From Ilumatobacteraceae bacterium (lineage in GTDB: Bacteria; Actinomycetota; Acidimicrobiia; Acidimicrobiales; Ilumatobacteraceae), in contig JAIOXC010000109.1 in the NCBI GenBank assembly GCA_021741795.1, positions 1 through 5,021 on the forward strand: 5,021 nucleotides of DNA. The letters run 5' to 3'. Position 1 is the first letter of the stretch. Every line of letters begins with the position of its first letter. A program made the translations under genes and the position numbers. The notes under the pieces are model-generated. The model was given only the letters and a program-made list of their open reading frames with translations, was not told the DNA's origin and ran no database searches. Below are positions 1 to 5,021 of this stretch, in pieces.

Positions 1-29
1 ACTGTGTAGGCACTGCAGGAGGCCACTAA
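1..29 (+). CDS. Possible 3' end of an upstream gene (last 8 codons plus stop)
   Basis: Read from base 3, the frame gives CVGTAGGH followed by TAA at 27-29. The last A of that stop is the first A of the cytochrome ATG, a TAATG overlap. This matches the tight junctions of all downstream genes, so a coupled upstream gene in the same operon is plausible. An alternative is a gene ending at the TAG at 7-9 in the frame starting at base 1, which would leave a 19-base gap. Too little sequence is present to identify the product. An oxidase or other respiratory gene would fit the context, but that is only a guess. Confidence 0.3.
17..22 (+). promoter_or_regulatory. Shine-Dalgarno site of the diheme cytochrome c gene
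   Basis: A full AGGAGG lies 6 bases before the ATG at 29. It decides the start, because the reading frame is open to the window edge and could otherwise be extended upstream. It is the strongest ribosome binding site in the window. Confidence 0.8.
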
Positions 30-1090
30 TGATTGCTGTCGTTACAACAAACATCGCATGGATCATTTTGGTTATCGCTGTTGGTGGTTGGATTGTCTAC
101 GGACTGACCAACATTCGTCGTAGTCGTGCCGAAATCGGATCCGAAATTACGCTTGCCGCAAACCGCAAGCAGTATTACGACGACGAGATTCTTGAAGGAA
201 AGAAGATCGAGCGCACGCAGTTGATCGGCCTTTTGTTTTTGGTTGTAGTGACCATCAGCTTGCCGTTGTATTGGATTCTTGAGCCAGGTCGTGAGGCTGG
301 CGCAATCAAGATGTGGGACCACCAATTTGATAGTTGGGGTGGCAAGTTGTTTGCAGCAACTGCTGATGGTGGATACAACTGTGCAGGTTGCCACGGTGGC
401 ATGAAGGGCCCTGGTGGCGCTGCTGCATATGCGATCACCGATCCAAAAACTAGTGAAGTAAAAGAAGTCAGTTGGAAAGCACCAGCGATCAACACCATCT
501 ATTACCGGTACAGCGAAGAAGAAGTTCGCTTCATTCTCAACTACGGTCGTCCGTTCTCGCCGATGTCACCTTGGGGTCTTGTTGGCGGCGGTCCAATGAA
601 CGAGCAACAAATTCAGACGGTGCTGACATATTTGAAGGGCATTCAGATCCCTCGCGAAGACTGTCGTCTGATCACTGATGATCCGCTGACTTGCGATGGT
701 GGTCATTTGCCCAAGGCAACGCAAGACGAAATTCAGGCAGAGGCCGAACGATTGGTTGCTGCCGGTACGTATAAGACAGTTGGTGAGGCATTATTTAATT
801 TGGATTTGGGTAGCGGAAATTATTCATGCGCTCGTTGCCACACCAAGGGTTGGTCGTATGGTGATCCGCAAATCACGGGTGGCGGCGGATTTGGGCCAAA
901 CCTCACAGGTGGTTCGGCTGTTCGACAGTTTCCGGAAAAATCCGACATGGTCGCCTTTATTAATGGTGGCAGCGAATATGGAAAGCGTTATGGCGAACAA
1001 GGTCAGGGCAGCGGTCGTATGCCCGCCTTCGGGGCCATGCTTACCGAATCTCAAATTTCGGCAGTTGTCGATTATGTGAGAGGTCTCTAA
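29..1090 (+). CDS. Membrane-anchored diheme c-type cytochrome
   Basis: This 353-residue protein has two N-terminal membrane helices (about 7-27 and 64-84) joined by a charged loop (RRSR at 30-33) that is predicted to be cytoplasmic. Two class I-like cytochrome c domains follow outside the membrane. The heme attachment motifs are CAGCH at residues 118-122 and CARCH at 267-271. Likely sixth-ligand methionines are M179 (SPMSPWG; M190 is an alternative) and M331 (GRMPAFG). The linker between domains carries C212 and C222, which could form a disulfide. The likely role is electron transfer between quinol oxidation and a terminal oxidase. Two helices plus two hemes resembles the layout of CcoP of cbb3 oxidases, but I do not see the CcoP sequence signature. 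It is not a QcrC-type bc-complex cytochrome, which has a C-terminal anchor. The start is set by AGGAGG 6 bases upstream. The stop TAA abuts the next ATG. The family call is firm; the redox partner is unknown. Confidence 0.9.
   Translation: MIAVVTTNIAWIILVIAVGGWIVYGLTNIRRSRAEIGSEITLAANRKQYYDDEILEGKKIERTQLIGLLFLVVVTISLPLYWILEPGREAGAIKMWDHQFDSWGGKLFAATADGGYNCAGCHGGMKGPGGAAAYAITDPKTSEVKEVSWKAPAINTIYYRYSEEEVRFILNYGRPFSPMSPWGLVGGGPMNEQQIQTVLTYLKGIQIPREDCRLITDDPLTCDGGHLPKATQDEIQAEAERLVAAGTYKTVGEALFNLDLGSGNYSCARCHTKGWSYGDPQITGGGGFGPNLTGGSAVRQFPEKSDMVAFINGGSEYGKRYGEQGQGSGRMPAFGAMLTESQISAVVDYVRGL
380..394 (+). other. Heme c attachment site 1 (CAGCH)
   Basis: These codons encode C118, C121 and H122 of the diheme cytochrome. 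The cysteines would form thioether links to heme, and the histidine would be the proximal iron ligand. The preceding GGYN and following GGMKGP fit a class I cytochrome c domain. Confidence 0.93.
827..841 (+). other. Heme c attachment site 2 (CARCH)
   Basis: These codons encode C267, C270 and H271. The domain continues with a glycine-rich segment (GGGGFGPNL, 283-291) and ends with GRMPAFG at 329-335, whose M331 is the likely distal iron ligand. A last helix (TESQISAVVDYV) closes the fold. Confidence 0.93.
1078..1083 (+). promoter_or_regulatory. Shine-Dalgarno site of the unknown membrane protein gene
   Basis: GAGAGG lies 7 bases before the ATG at 1091 and inside the last codons of the cytochrome gene. 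It supports independent initiation at the ATG that directly follows the TAA stop. Confidence 0.6.
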
Positions 1091-1909
1091 ATGTTGTCAA
1101 CACTTTTTGCAGTGAGCTGGGAACCAGGACTGCGCGGCATAGTTGTCGTACTCATTGCGGTAGCTGTGCTGATTGGTGGCACATACTTAGTAGTTGGCAC
1201 CAACGTAGGCGCACGACTTGGTTTTTTGATCGTGATGGCAGCATTCTTCGGTTGGATGATGACGATGGGTGCTATTTGGTGGACATATGGCATTGGTCTG
1301 AAGGGTCCGGAGCCATTTTGGTTTCCAGCCGAACCGATCACGATTGTGCGCGACCCCGCATTATTGGTTGGTGCAGAAATTCTTCAAGCAACACCAGCAA
1401 TAAGCAATGACCCAAATGCAAATGCCGCATCGGTGGCAACCGAACTTCAAGCAGAGGGTTGGAATTTGTTGGACGAAGCAGACCCGCAGCGCGGACAGGC
1501 AGTTGCTGCTTCTGATGCAATCTTGCAAAACGAGGCAAAAGAGTTTCCTGCTGGTTCGTATCTTTCGGTCGCTGTGTACGACCGTGGAGGCGAGCGTTGG
1601 CCAAAGATCAATGACTCGCTCGACTTCTTCGCTTTCTTTCACAAGCCAAGATATGCACTCGTTGAAGTTGCTCCTGTTGTGCCACAACGTGTTGAGCCAG
1701 GTCGTGCGCCAGCCCGTCCAGTTGTAGATACTGCTCAGCCGCATCGTTATGTGCACATGTTGCGCGACTTGGGCTCAAAGCGTCAACCCGCCATGTTGAT
1801 TACATTTGGTTCAGGGTTGATTTTCTTGATGTTGTGCTGGTTGCTCCATCGTCGCGACTTGCAGTTGCGAATAAATATGAGCAGCGAGACACTGCCTGTA
1901 AAGGCATAG
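1091..1909 (+). CDS. Three-helix membrane protein of unknown function next to cytochrome c
   Basis: I do not recognise the family of this 272-residue protein. Predicted membrane helices lie at about 16-36, 43-65 and 233-252. Between helices 2 and 3 is a soluble segment of about 165 residues. The basic HRRD after helix 3 suggests a cytoplasmic C-terminus, which places the large segment outside the membrane with the cytochrome domains. The second helix runs into an aromatic stretch (IWWTYGIGLKG, 62-72, then PEPFW). Residues 194-217 are rich in proline. There is no CxxCH, no cysteine pair outside the membrane and no obvious metal-binding cluster; the only cysteine, C249, lies in helix 3. It therefore probably carries no heme c. 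The gene starts directly after the cytochrome stop and ends 7 bases before nuoA. A role as a structural or assembly partner of the cytochrome or an oxidase is inferred from position only. The coding call is supported by the binding site GAGAGG and by its fit in the operon. Confidence 0.8.
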   Translation: MLSTLFAVSWEPGLRGIVVVLIAVAVLIGGTYLVVGTNVGARLGFLIVMAAFFGWMMTMGAIWWTYGIGLKGPEPFWFPAEPITIVRDPALLVGAEILQATPAISNDPNANAASVATELQAEGWNLLDEADPQRGQAVAASDAILQNEAKEFPAGSYLSVAVYDRGGERWPKINDSLDFFAFFHKPRYALVEVAPVVPQRVEPGRAPARPVVDTAQPHRYVHMLRDLGSKRQPAMLITFGSGLIFLMLCWLLHRRDLQLRINMSSETLPVKA

Positions 1910-1916
1910 CCAAGTC

Positions 1917-2399
1917 GTGGGCCAGTACCTTCCAATCATCGTTTTGATGGCTCTTGCCATTATCTTCGGTGCCTTGAGTTCGGTCGCGTCAATGTTGCTT
2001 GCACCGCGACGACCCAACAGCGCAAAGTCTGCGCCGTACGAGTGCGGAATTGTGCCAGGCCGAGAAGCACCCGAGCGTTTTCCGGTGAGCTTCTACATCA
2101 TCGCGATGTTGTTCATCATGTTTGACATCGAAATTATTTTTGCTTACCCATACGCCGTGAGTCGTCAAGCACTTGGCTCTTATGCATTCTTCGAGATGCT
2201 TGCATTCAGCGCCATATTTTTTATCGCGTTCGTATATGCCATCGCGCGTGGCGCACTTGATTGGGGTCCTATCAAGAAAGCAGTGCGACTTGATTTGGGC
2301 AACAATGATGAGATGAAGTCGCCTCACCGCACGGTGTTGAGCACTGTGCGTCGAGTTGGTTTTGATGGTCGCGAAGAAGACAACGGAGCAGCAGCCTGA
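1917..2399 (+). CDS. nuoA: NADH-quinone oxidoreductase subunit A
   Basis: NuoA is a small membrane subunit of complex I, located where the membrane arm meets the connecting arm near the quinone channel. The 160 residues show three membrane helices (about 4-27, 57-79 and 90-111). The conserved loop YECG is at 41-44, and the family acidic motif FDIEI is at 69-73, with D70 and E72 in the second helix. The core ends near GALDW (112-116). About 44 charged residues follow, longer than in many homologues. The start is a GTG. It is preferred because GQYLPIIVLM matches the usual NuoA N-terminus, while the next ATG (1947) would cut into the first helix. The Shine-Dalgarno site is poor (AAGG at 1901-1904, 12 bases away), so initiation may depend on coupling to the upstream stop at 1907-1909. 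The gene overlaps nuoB by one base. Confidence 0.95.
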   Translation: MGQYLPIIVLMALAIIFGALSSVASMLLAPRRPNSAKSAPYECGIVPGREAPERFPVSFYIIAMLFIMFDIEIIFAYPYAVSRQALGSYAFFEMLAFSAIFFIAFVYAIARGALDWGPIKKAVRLDLGNNDEMKSPHRTVLSTVRRVGFDGREEDNGAAA

Positions 2400-2983
2400 T
2401 GGGTCTCGTGCGCAATGTAATGGACGATGGTCTCGGTGGTCTTGAGCACAACTTTTTAACTGGACGAATTGAAGATGTAGTCAAGTGGTCGCGCTCGCGC
2501 TCAAGCTGGGGCGCAACGTTTGGGCTTGCATGCTGTGCGATCGAGATGATGGCAACAGGAACTGCGCATTACGACCTTGCCCGATTTGGTATGGAAGTGT
2601 TTCGCGCTTCACCACGCCAAGCCGACATCATGATCGTTGCCGGGCGCGTGAGCCAAAAGATGGCGCCAGTGTTGCGCCAGGTGTACGACCAGATGATGGA
2701 ACCTAAGTGGGTTATCTCGATGGGCGTGTGTGCAAGTAGCGGTGGCATGTTTAACAACTACGCAATCGTGCAGGGTGTTGACCAAATCGTGCCAGTCGAT
2801 GTGTATGCGCCAGGTTGTCCTCCAACTCCAGAGACACTCATCCACGCGATCGAAACATTGCATCAGCTGATTGAAGATGGCGAGATCATGAGCCGCCGCA
2901 AAGCCACGGGTGCGGGTGCCAATGTGCATATTCAAGAAATTGCAGCTGGCACGTACACACCTGTTGTTCTTGGAAAGCGCTAG
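2399..2983 (+). CDS. nuoB: NADH-quinone oxidoreductase subunit B (cluster N2 subunit)
   Basis: NuoB carries the [4Fe-4S] cluster N2, the last iron-sulfur center before quinone in the complex I connecting arm. The expected ligands are all present in this 194-residue protein: the tandem C45-C46 in GLACCAIEMM, C111 in MGVCASSGG and C140 in APGCPPTPE. Other family segments are intact, such as TAHYDLARFGMEVFRASPRQ (55-74) and AGRVSQKMAPVLRQVYDQM. The length is typical. The ATG overlaps the nuoA stop (TGATG at 2397-2401), and GGAG at 2385-2388 is a modest binding site 10 bases away. The stop TAG is two codons before the nuoC ATG in the same frame. Confidence 0.97.
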   Translation: MGLVRNVMDDGLGGLEHNFLTGRIEDVVKWSRSRSSWGATFGLACCAIEMMATGTAHYDLARFGMEVFRASPRQADIMIVAGRVSQKMAPVLRQVYDQMMEPKWVISMGVCASSGGMFNNYAIVQGVDQIVPVDVYAPGCPPTPETLIHAIETLHQLIEDGEIMSRRKATGAGANVHIQEIAAGTYTPVVLGKR

Positions 2984-2986
2984 GCC

Positions 2987-3463
2987 ATGACAACCGACGT
3001 GTTGCACGATTGTGTATTGGGCCAATCACACGGACAGAGCGTGTTATTCGTACCCAAAGATCGTTATATCGCAACACTGCGTAAGTTGATCGACGATTCC
3101 TACACGATGTGTGTCGACCTCACCGCTGTTGACTTTCTGACCCACCCCGGTCGCACGTTGCCAGAAGCGATTGCACCAGAGCGTTTTGAAATCGTTGTCA
3201 ACTTATTGTCAATGCGTGATCGCACACGATTGCGTTTGCGCACACAAGTCAGTGAGGCCGATGCATCAATCGACTCAGCATTCGATTTGTACCCTGGCAC
3301 CGAGGCCATGGAGCGCGAAGTGTTTGACATGTTTGGCATCACGTTTAATGGTCACCCAGATTTGACGCGCATTTTGATGCCAGAAGACTGGGACGGTCAC
3401 CCGTTGCGTAAGGATTATTCGCAAGGTCGCATTCCAGTGCAATTTAAGGGCAGTGCATCATGA
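2987..3463 (+). CDS. nuoC: NADH-quinone oxidoreductase subunit C (30 kDa subunit), short form
   Basis: NuoC is a cofactor-free structural subunit of the complex I connecting arm, bound to NuoD and NuoB. The family signature is clear in the C-terminal half: EREVFDMFGITF at 109-120, GHPDLTRILMPEDW at 122-135 and GHPLRKDY at 137-144. The N-terminal part contains the usual strand and helix region (SVLFVPKDRYIATLRKL) and a CVDLTAVDF segment. At 158 residues it is shorter than many bacterial NuoC proteins, mostly at the N-terminus. The start cannot move upstream because the nuoB stop TAG (2981-2983) lies in the same frame two codons before the ATG. GGAAAG at 2972-2977 is an acceptable binding site. 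The end overlaps nuoD by ATGA. This is a separate NuoC, not a NuoCD fusion as in Escherichia coli. Confidence 0.95.
   Translation: MTTDVLHDCVLGQSHGQSVLFVPKDRYIATLRKLIDDSYTMCVDLTAVDFLTHPGRTLPEAIAPERFEIVVNLLSMRDRTRLRLRTQVSEADASIDSAFDLYPGTEAMEREVFDMFGITFNGHPDLTRILMPEDWDGHPLRKDYSQGRIPVQFKGSAS
3446..3450 (+). promoter_or_regulatory. Shine-Dalgarno site of nuoD
   Basis: AAGGG lies 9 bases before the ATG at 3460, inside the end of nuoC. Together with the ATGA overlap it favours the long NuoD start over the internal methionines at codons 32, 41 and 62. Confidence 0.6.
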
Positions 3464-4803
3464 GCGATCTGTTGAACACAGTTGTTTCTGCTGGAACTTT
3501 TGAAGGCAACCAAGAGTTGCGTTCGCGCAGCGAACTCACAGCTAAAGAAGTAATGCGTGAGGTTGGTGCGGTATTGCGAATGAGTGAAGCAGACGTTGCA
3601 TTGCTTGCCGAAGTCGAAGCTGATCCTGGTGAAGACCAGACGATGATCATCAACATGGGTCCGCAACATCCATCAACTCACGGAGTTTTGCGACTCATGC
3701 TTGAGTTGAAGGGTGAAACAGTGCTGCGTTGCAAGCCAATCATTGGTTACCTGCACACAGGCATGGAAAAGACTGGCGAGTCACTCACATTTATGCAGGG
3801 CGGCACCAACGTCACTCGCATGGACTACGCGTCGCCATTAAATAACGAACTCGTTTTTTCAATGGCAACCGAAAAGTTGCTTGGCATCGATGGAGATATT
3901 CCCGAGCGCGCCGTGTGGATGCGCATGTTGTTGTCAGAAATGAATCGCATGAGCAGTCACTTGTTGTTTATGGCTTCAAATGGCATGGATATCGGTGCAG
4001 TGTCGATGATGTTGTACGGCTGGCGCGAGCGCGAAGAAGTATTGCGCTTCTTCCAAAAAGTCACAGGTCTGCGCATGAACCACAACTTCATTCGCCCTGG
4101 TGGAGTTGCAGCCGACCTACCAGCGGGTTGGCGCGATGATGTGCTCGAGATTCTCGAGATGCTCGGACCACGATTGGACGAGTACGACACGTTGATGACG
4201 GGTCAGCCAATTTGGCGCGAGCGCTTGCAGGGCGTTGGAGTGATCACTCGCGATGAAGCGATAGCGCTCGGTGCAACTGGTCCGATCTTGCGCTCGACCG
4301 GCTTGGCATGGGACTTGCGTCGCGACATGCCGTACCTCAACTACAAAGATGTTGATTTTGATGTGATCGTGGGCAGTTATGGCGATGCGTTTGATCGCTA
4401 CGCAATCCGTTTGGCAGAGATCCGCGAGTCAATGCGCATCGTTCGCCAAATTCTCGGCAAGATGCCTGGTGGCGACTTCCGCATTCAAAATAAGAAGGTC
4501 ACTCCGCCACCTCGCGCTCGTATCGACGAGTCGATGGAAGCGCTGATTCATCACTTCAAGATTTTTACTGAGGGCTTCAAGGTTCCAGAGGGCGAAGTGT
4601 ATGTAGCGATCGAAAGCCCACGTGGCGAGATCGGTTGTTACATCGCTAGCGATGGCTCGGCTACTCCATATCGCATGCACGTACGCGCACCGAGTTTTGT
4701 CAACGTGCAAGCACTGCCGCACATGATGCGAGGTGGACTCGTGGCCGACGCCGTTGCAGTGATTTCTTCAGTTGACCCAGTGCTAGGTGAGGTCGACCGA
4801 TGA
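3460..4803 (+). CDS. nuoD: NADH-quinone oxidoreductase subunit D (49 kDa subunit)
   Basis: NuoD forms much of the quinone reduction site of complex I, facing cluster N2 of NuoB. The 447 residues include the conserved MGPQHPSTHG at 66-75 and the RMDY motif at 120-123. By alignment with the Thermus subunit, H74 and Y123 correspond to the His and Tyr that contact the quinone headgroup. Further family landmarks are IGYLHTGMEK (95-104), SSHLLFMASNG (165-175), FIRPGGVAADLP (210-221), SPRGEIGCYIASDGS (386-400) and the C-terminal end VLGEVDR. Residues 1-58 precede the conserved core. Actinobacterial NuoD proteins usually carry such an extension, so it is not unusual in itself. The start is supported by the ATGA overlap with nuoC and by AAGGG 9 bases upstream. 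The gene ends with ATGA shared with nuoE. No expected residue appears missing. Confidence 0.97.
   Translation: MSDLLNTVVSAGTFEGNQELRSRSELTAKEVMREVGAVLRMSEADVALLAEVEADPGEDQTMIINMGPQHPSTHGVLRLMLELKGETVLRCKPIIGYLHTGMEKTGESLTFMQGGTNVTRMDYASPLNNELVFSMATEKLLGIDGDIPERAVWMRMLLSEMNRMSSHLLFMASNGMDIGAVSMMLYGWREREEVLRFFQKVTGLRMNHNFIRPGGVAADLPAGWRDDVLEILEMLGPRLDEYDTLMTGQPIWRERLQGVGVITRDEAIALGATGPILRSTGLAWDLRRDMPYLNYKDVDFDVIVGSYGDAFDRYAIRLAEIRESMRIVRQILGKMPGGDFRIQNKKVTPPPRARIDESMEALIHHFKIFTEGFKVPEGEVYVAIESPRGEIGCYIASDGSATPYRMHVRAPSFVNVQALPHMMRGGLVADAVAVISSVDPVLGEVDR
4785..4792 (+). promoter_or_regulatory. Shine-Dalgarno site of nuoE
   Basis: AGGTGAGG lies 7 bases before the ATG at 4800, inside the last codons of nuoD. 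It fixes the start of the partial nuoE gene and supports the ATGA overlap. Confidence 0.7.
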
Positions 4804-5021
4804 GCCGCCTCAATGAAGCAAACATCAAGACAGCGCTCGAAATTATTGCTCGTTATCCACGACCAAAGTCTGCACTTATTCCGCTGTTGCATCTTGCGCA
4901 AGAACAAAGTGGTTATGTCACGCGTGAGGCGATGGTCCACCTGGGTGAACTTGTCGGTGTTACTTCGGCCGAAGTTTATGGAACTGCAACCTTTTACGAG
5001 ATGTTTCGCTTTGAGCCAGTT
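4800..5021 (+). CDS. nuoE: NADH-quinone oxidoreductase subunit E (24 kDa subunit), 5' part
   Basis: The first 74 codons are present and the frame is open to the window edge, so the gene is cut by the window and not broken. NuoE is a thioredoxin-like subunit of the NADH-oxidising module and carries the [2Fe-2S] cluster N1a next to NuoF. The visible N-terminal helical domain is typical: SALIPLLHLAQEQSGYVT (24-41), LGELVGVTSAEVYG (48-61) and TATFYEMFRFEP (62-73). The four cluster cysteines of the family lie after this point and cannot be checked here. The start ATG shares ATGA with the nuoD stop and has a strong binding site 7 bases upstream. Gene order predicts nuoF immediately downstream. Confidence 0.93.
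   Translation, partial: MSRLNEANIKTALEIIARYPRPKSALIPLLHLAQEQSGYVTREAMVHLGELVGVTSAEVYGTATFYEMFRFEPV

Larger units (their letters stand above)
1..5021 (+). other. Apparent single transcription unit: cytochrome c, membrane protein, nuoABCDE
   Basis: All genes are on one strand and no gap exceeds 7 bases. Two ATGA overlaps (3460, 4800), one TGATG (2397), one TAA-ATG abutment (1088) and a probable TAATG (27) suggest translational coupling along the transcript. I find no room for a standard promoter or terminator between genes. The promoter must lie upstream of the window unless one is embedded in a coding sequence. That the first two genes are cotranscribed with nuo is inferred from spacing. Confidence 0.75.

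Noticed and set aside
7..9. TAG as the stop codon of the upstream gene
   Set aside because: It is possible, but the TAA at 27-29 gives a TAATG overlap that better matches the other junctions. Nine bases are too few to decide.
26..394. 122-residue open frame on the minus strand opposite the cytochrome gene
   Set aside because: It lies across the cytochrome start and the first heme motif, which are certain coding sequence. No binding site or family was recognised.
1361..1756. 131-residue open frame on the minus strand opposite the unknown membrane protein
   Set aside because: The 1091-1909 frame is longer, fits the operon, has a binding site and shows clear membrane helices. The minus-strand product has none of these supports.
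2489..2502. GC-rich simple repeat TCGCGCTCGCGCTC
   Set aside because: It encodes the Ser-Arg-Ser-Arg stretch before the conserved NuoB core. No sign of a functional repeat or phase-variable tract.
2609..3025. 138-residue open frame on the minus strand opposite nuoB
   Set aside because: It is antisense to a clearly conserved nuoB, its histidine- and cysteine-rich product resembles no known protein, and it crosses the nuoB-nuoC junction. It is a codon-bias shadow.
3460..3636. N-terminal extension of NuoD as a novel domain or wrong start
   Set aside because: Actinobacterial NuoD proteins normally carry such an extension, and the ATGA overlap with AAGGG supports the long start.
4144..4160. Direct repeat of CTCGAGAT, also a small palindrome
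   Set aside because: It encodes the conserved LEILEML helix of NuoD and is explained by repeated Leu-Glu codons.

Overview
The window is a compact stretch of plus-strand genes with almost no intergenic DNA. It holds the 5' half of a respiratory complex I operon (nuoA, nuoB, nuoC, nuoD and the start of nuoE). Two membrane electron-transport genes precede it: a double-heme c-type cytochrome and a three-helix membrane protein that I cannot assign to a family. Every junction is tight: TAA directly followed by ATG at 1088-1093, a 7-base gap before nuoA, TGATG at 2397-2401, a 3-base gap before nuoC, and ATGA at 3460-3463 and again at 4800-4803. The simplest reading is one polycistronic transcript that begins upstream of the window and continues beyond it.

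Organism: the Nuo proteins look actinobacterial. The nuo order is the usual one, NuoD has the N-terminal extension seen in actinobacteria, and NuoB and NuoD cores are close to the actinobacterial type. GC content is moderate by eye (about half), well below that of typical soil actinomycetes. The cytochrome style (two N-terminal helices, 'LPLYW..EPGR', then two heme domains) resembles proteins I associate with the class Acidimicrobiia. An Acidimicrobiia-like aquatic actinobacterium is my best guess. This is inference from protein style, not a phylogenetic result.

Layout: 1-29 probably holds the last codons of an upstream gene (TAATG overlap with the cytochrome start). 29-1090 is the membrane-anchored diheme cytochrome c. 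1091-1909 is the unknown membrane protein with a large extracytoplasmic segment. 1917-2399 is nuoA, 2399-2983 nuoB, 2987-3463 nuoC, 3460-4803 nuoD, and 4800 to the window end is nuoE, cut by the window edge before its iron-sulfur cysteines.

How they work together: NuoE belongs to the NADH-oxidising module. NuoB, NuoC and NuoD form the connecting arm where cluster N2 reduces quinone, and NuoA is a small membrane subunit beside the quinone entry site. The diheme cytochrome would act later in the chain, outside the membrane, between quinol oxidation and a terminal oxidase. The window therefore joins parts of the NADH entry point and the cytochrome c branch in one apparent transcription unit. I see no RNA genes, mobile elements, CRISPR arrays, terminators or recognisable promoters, and no gene-free stretch of any size. 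The complex I genes are ordinary. The less familiar content is the upstream pair.
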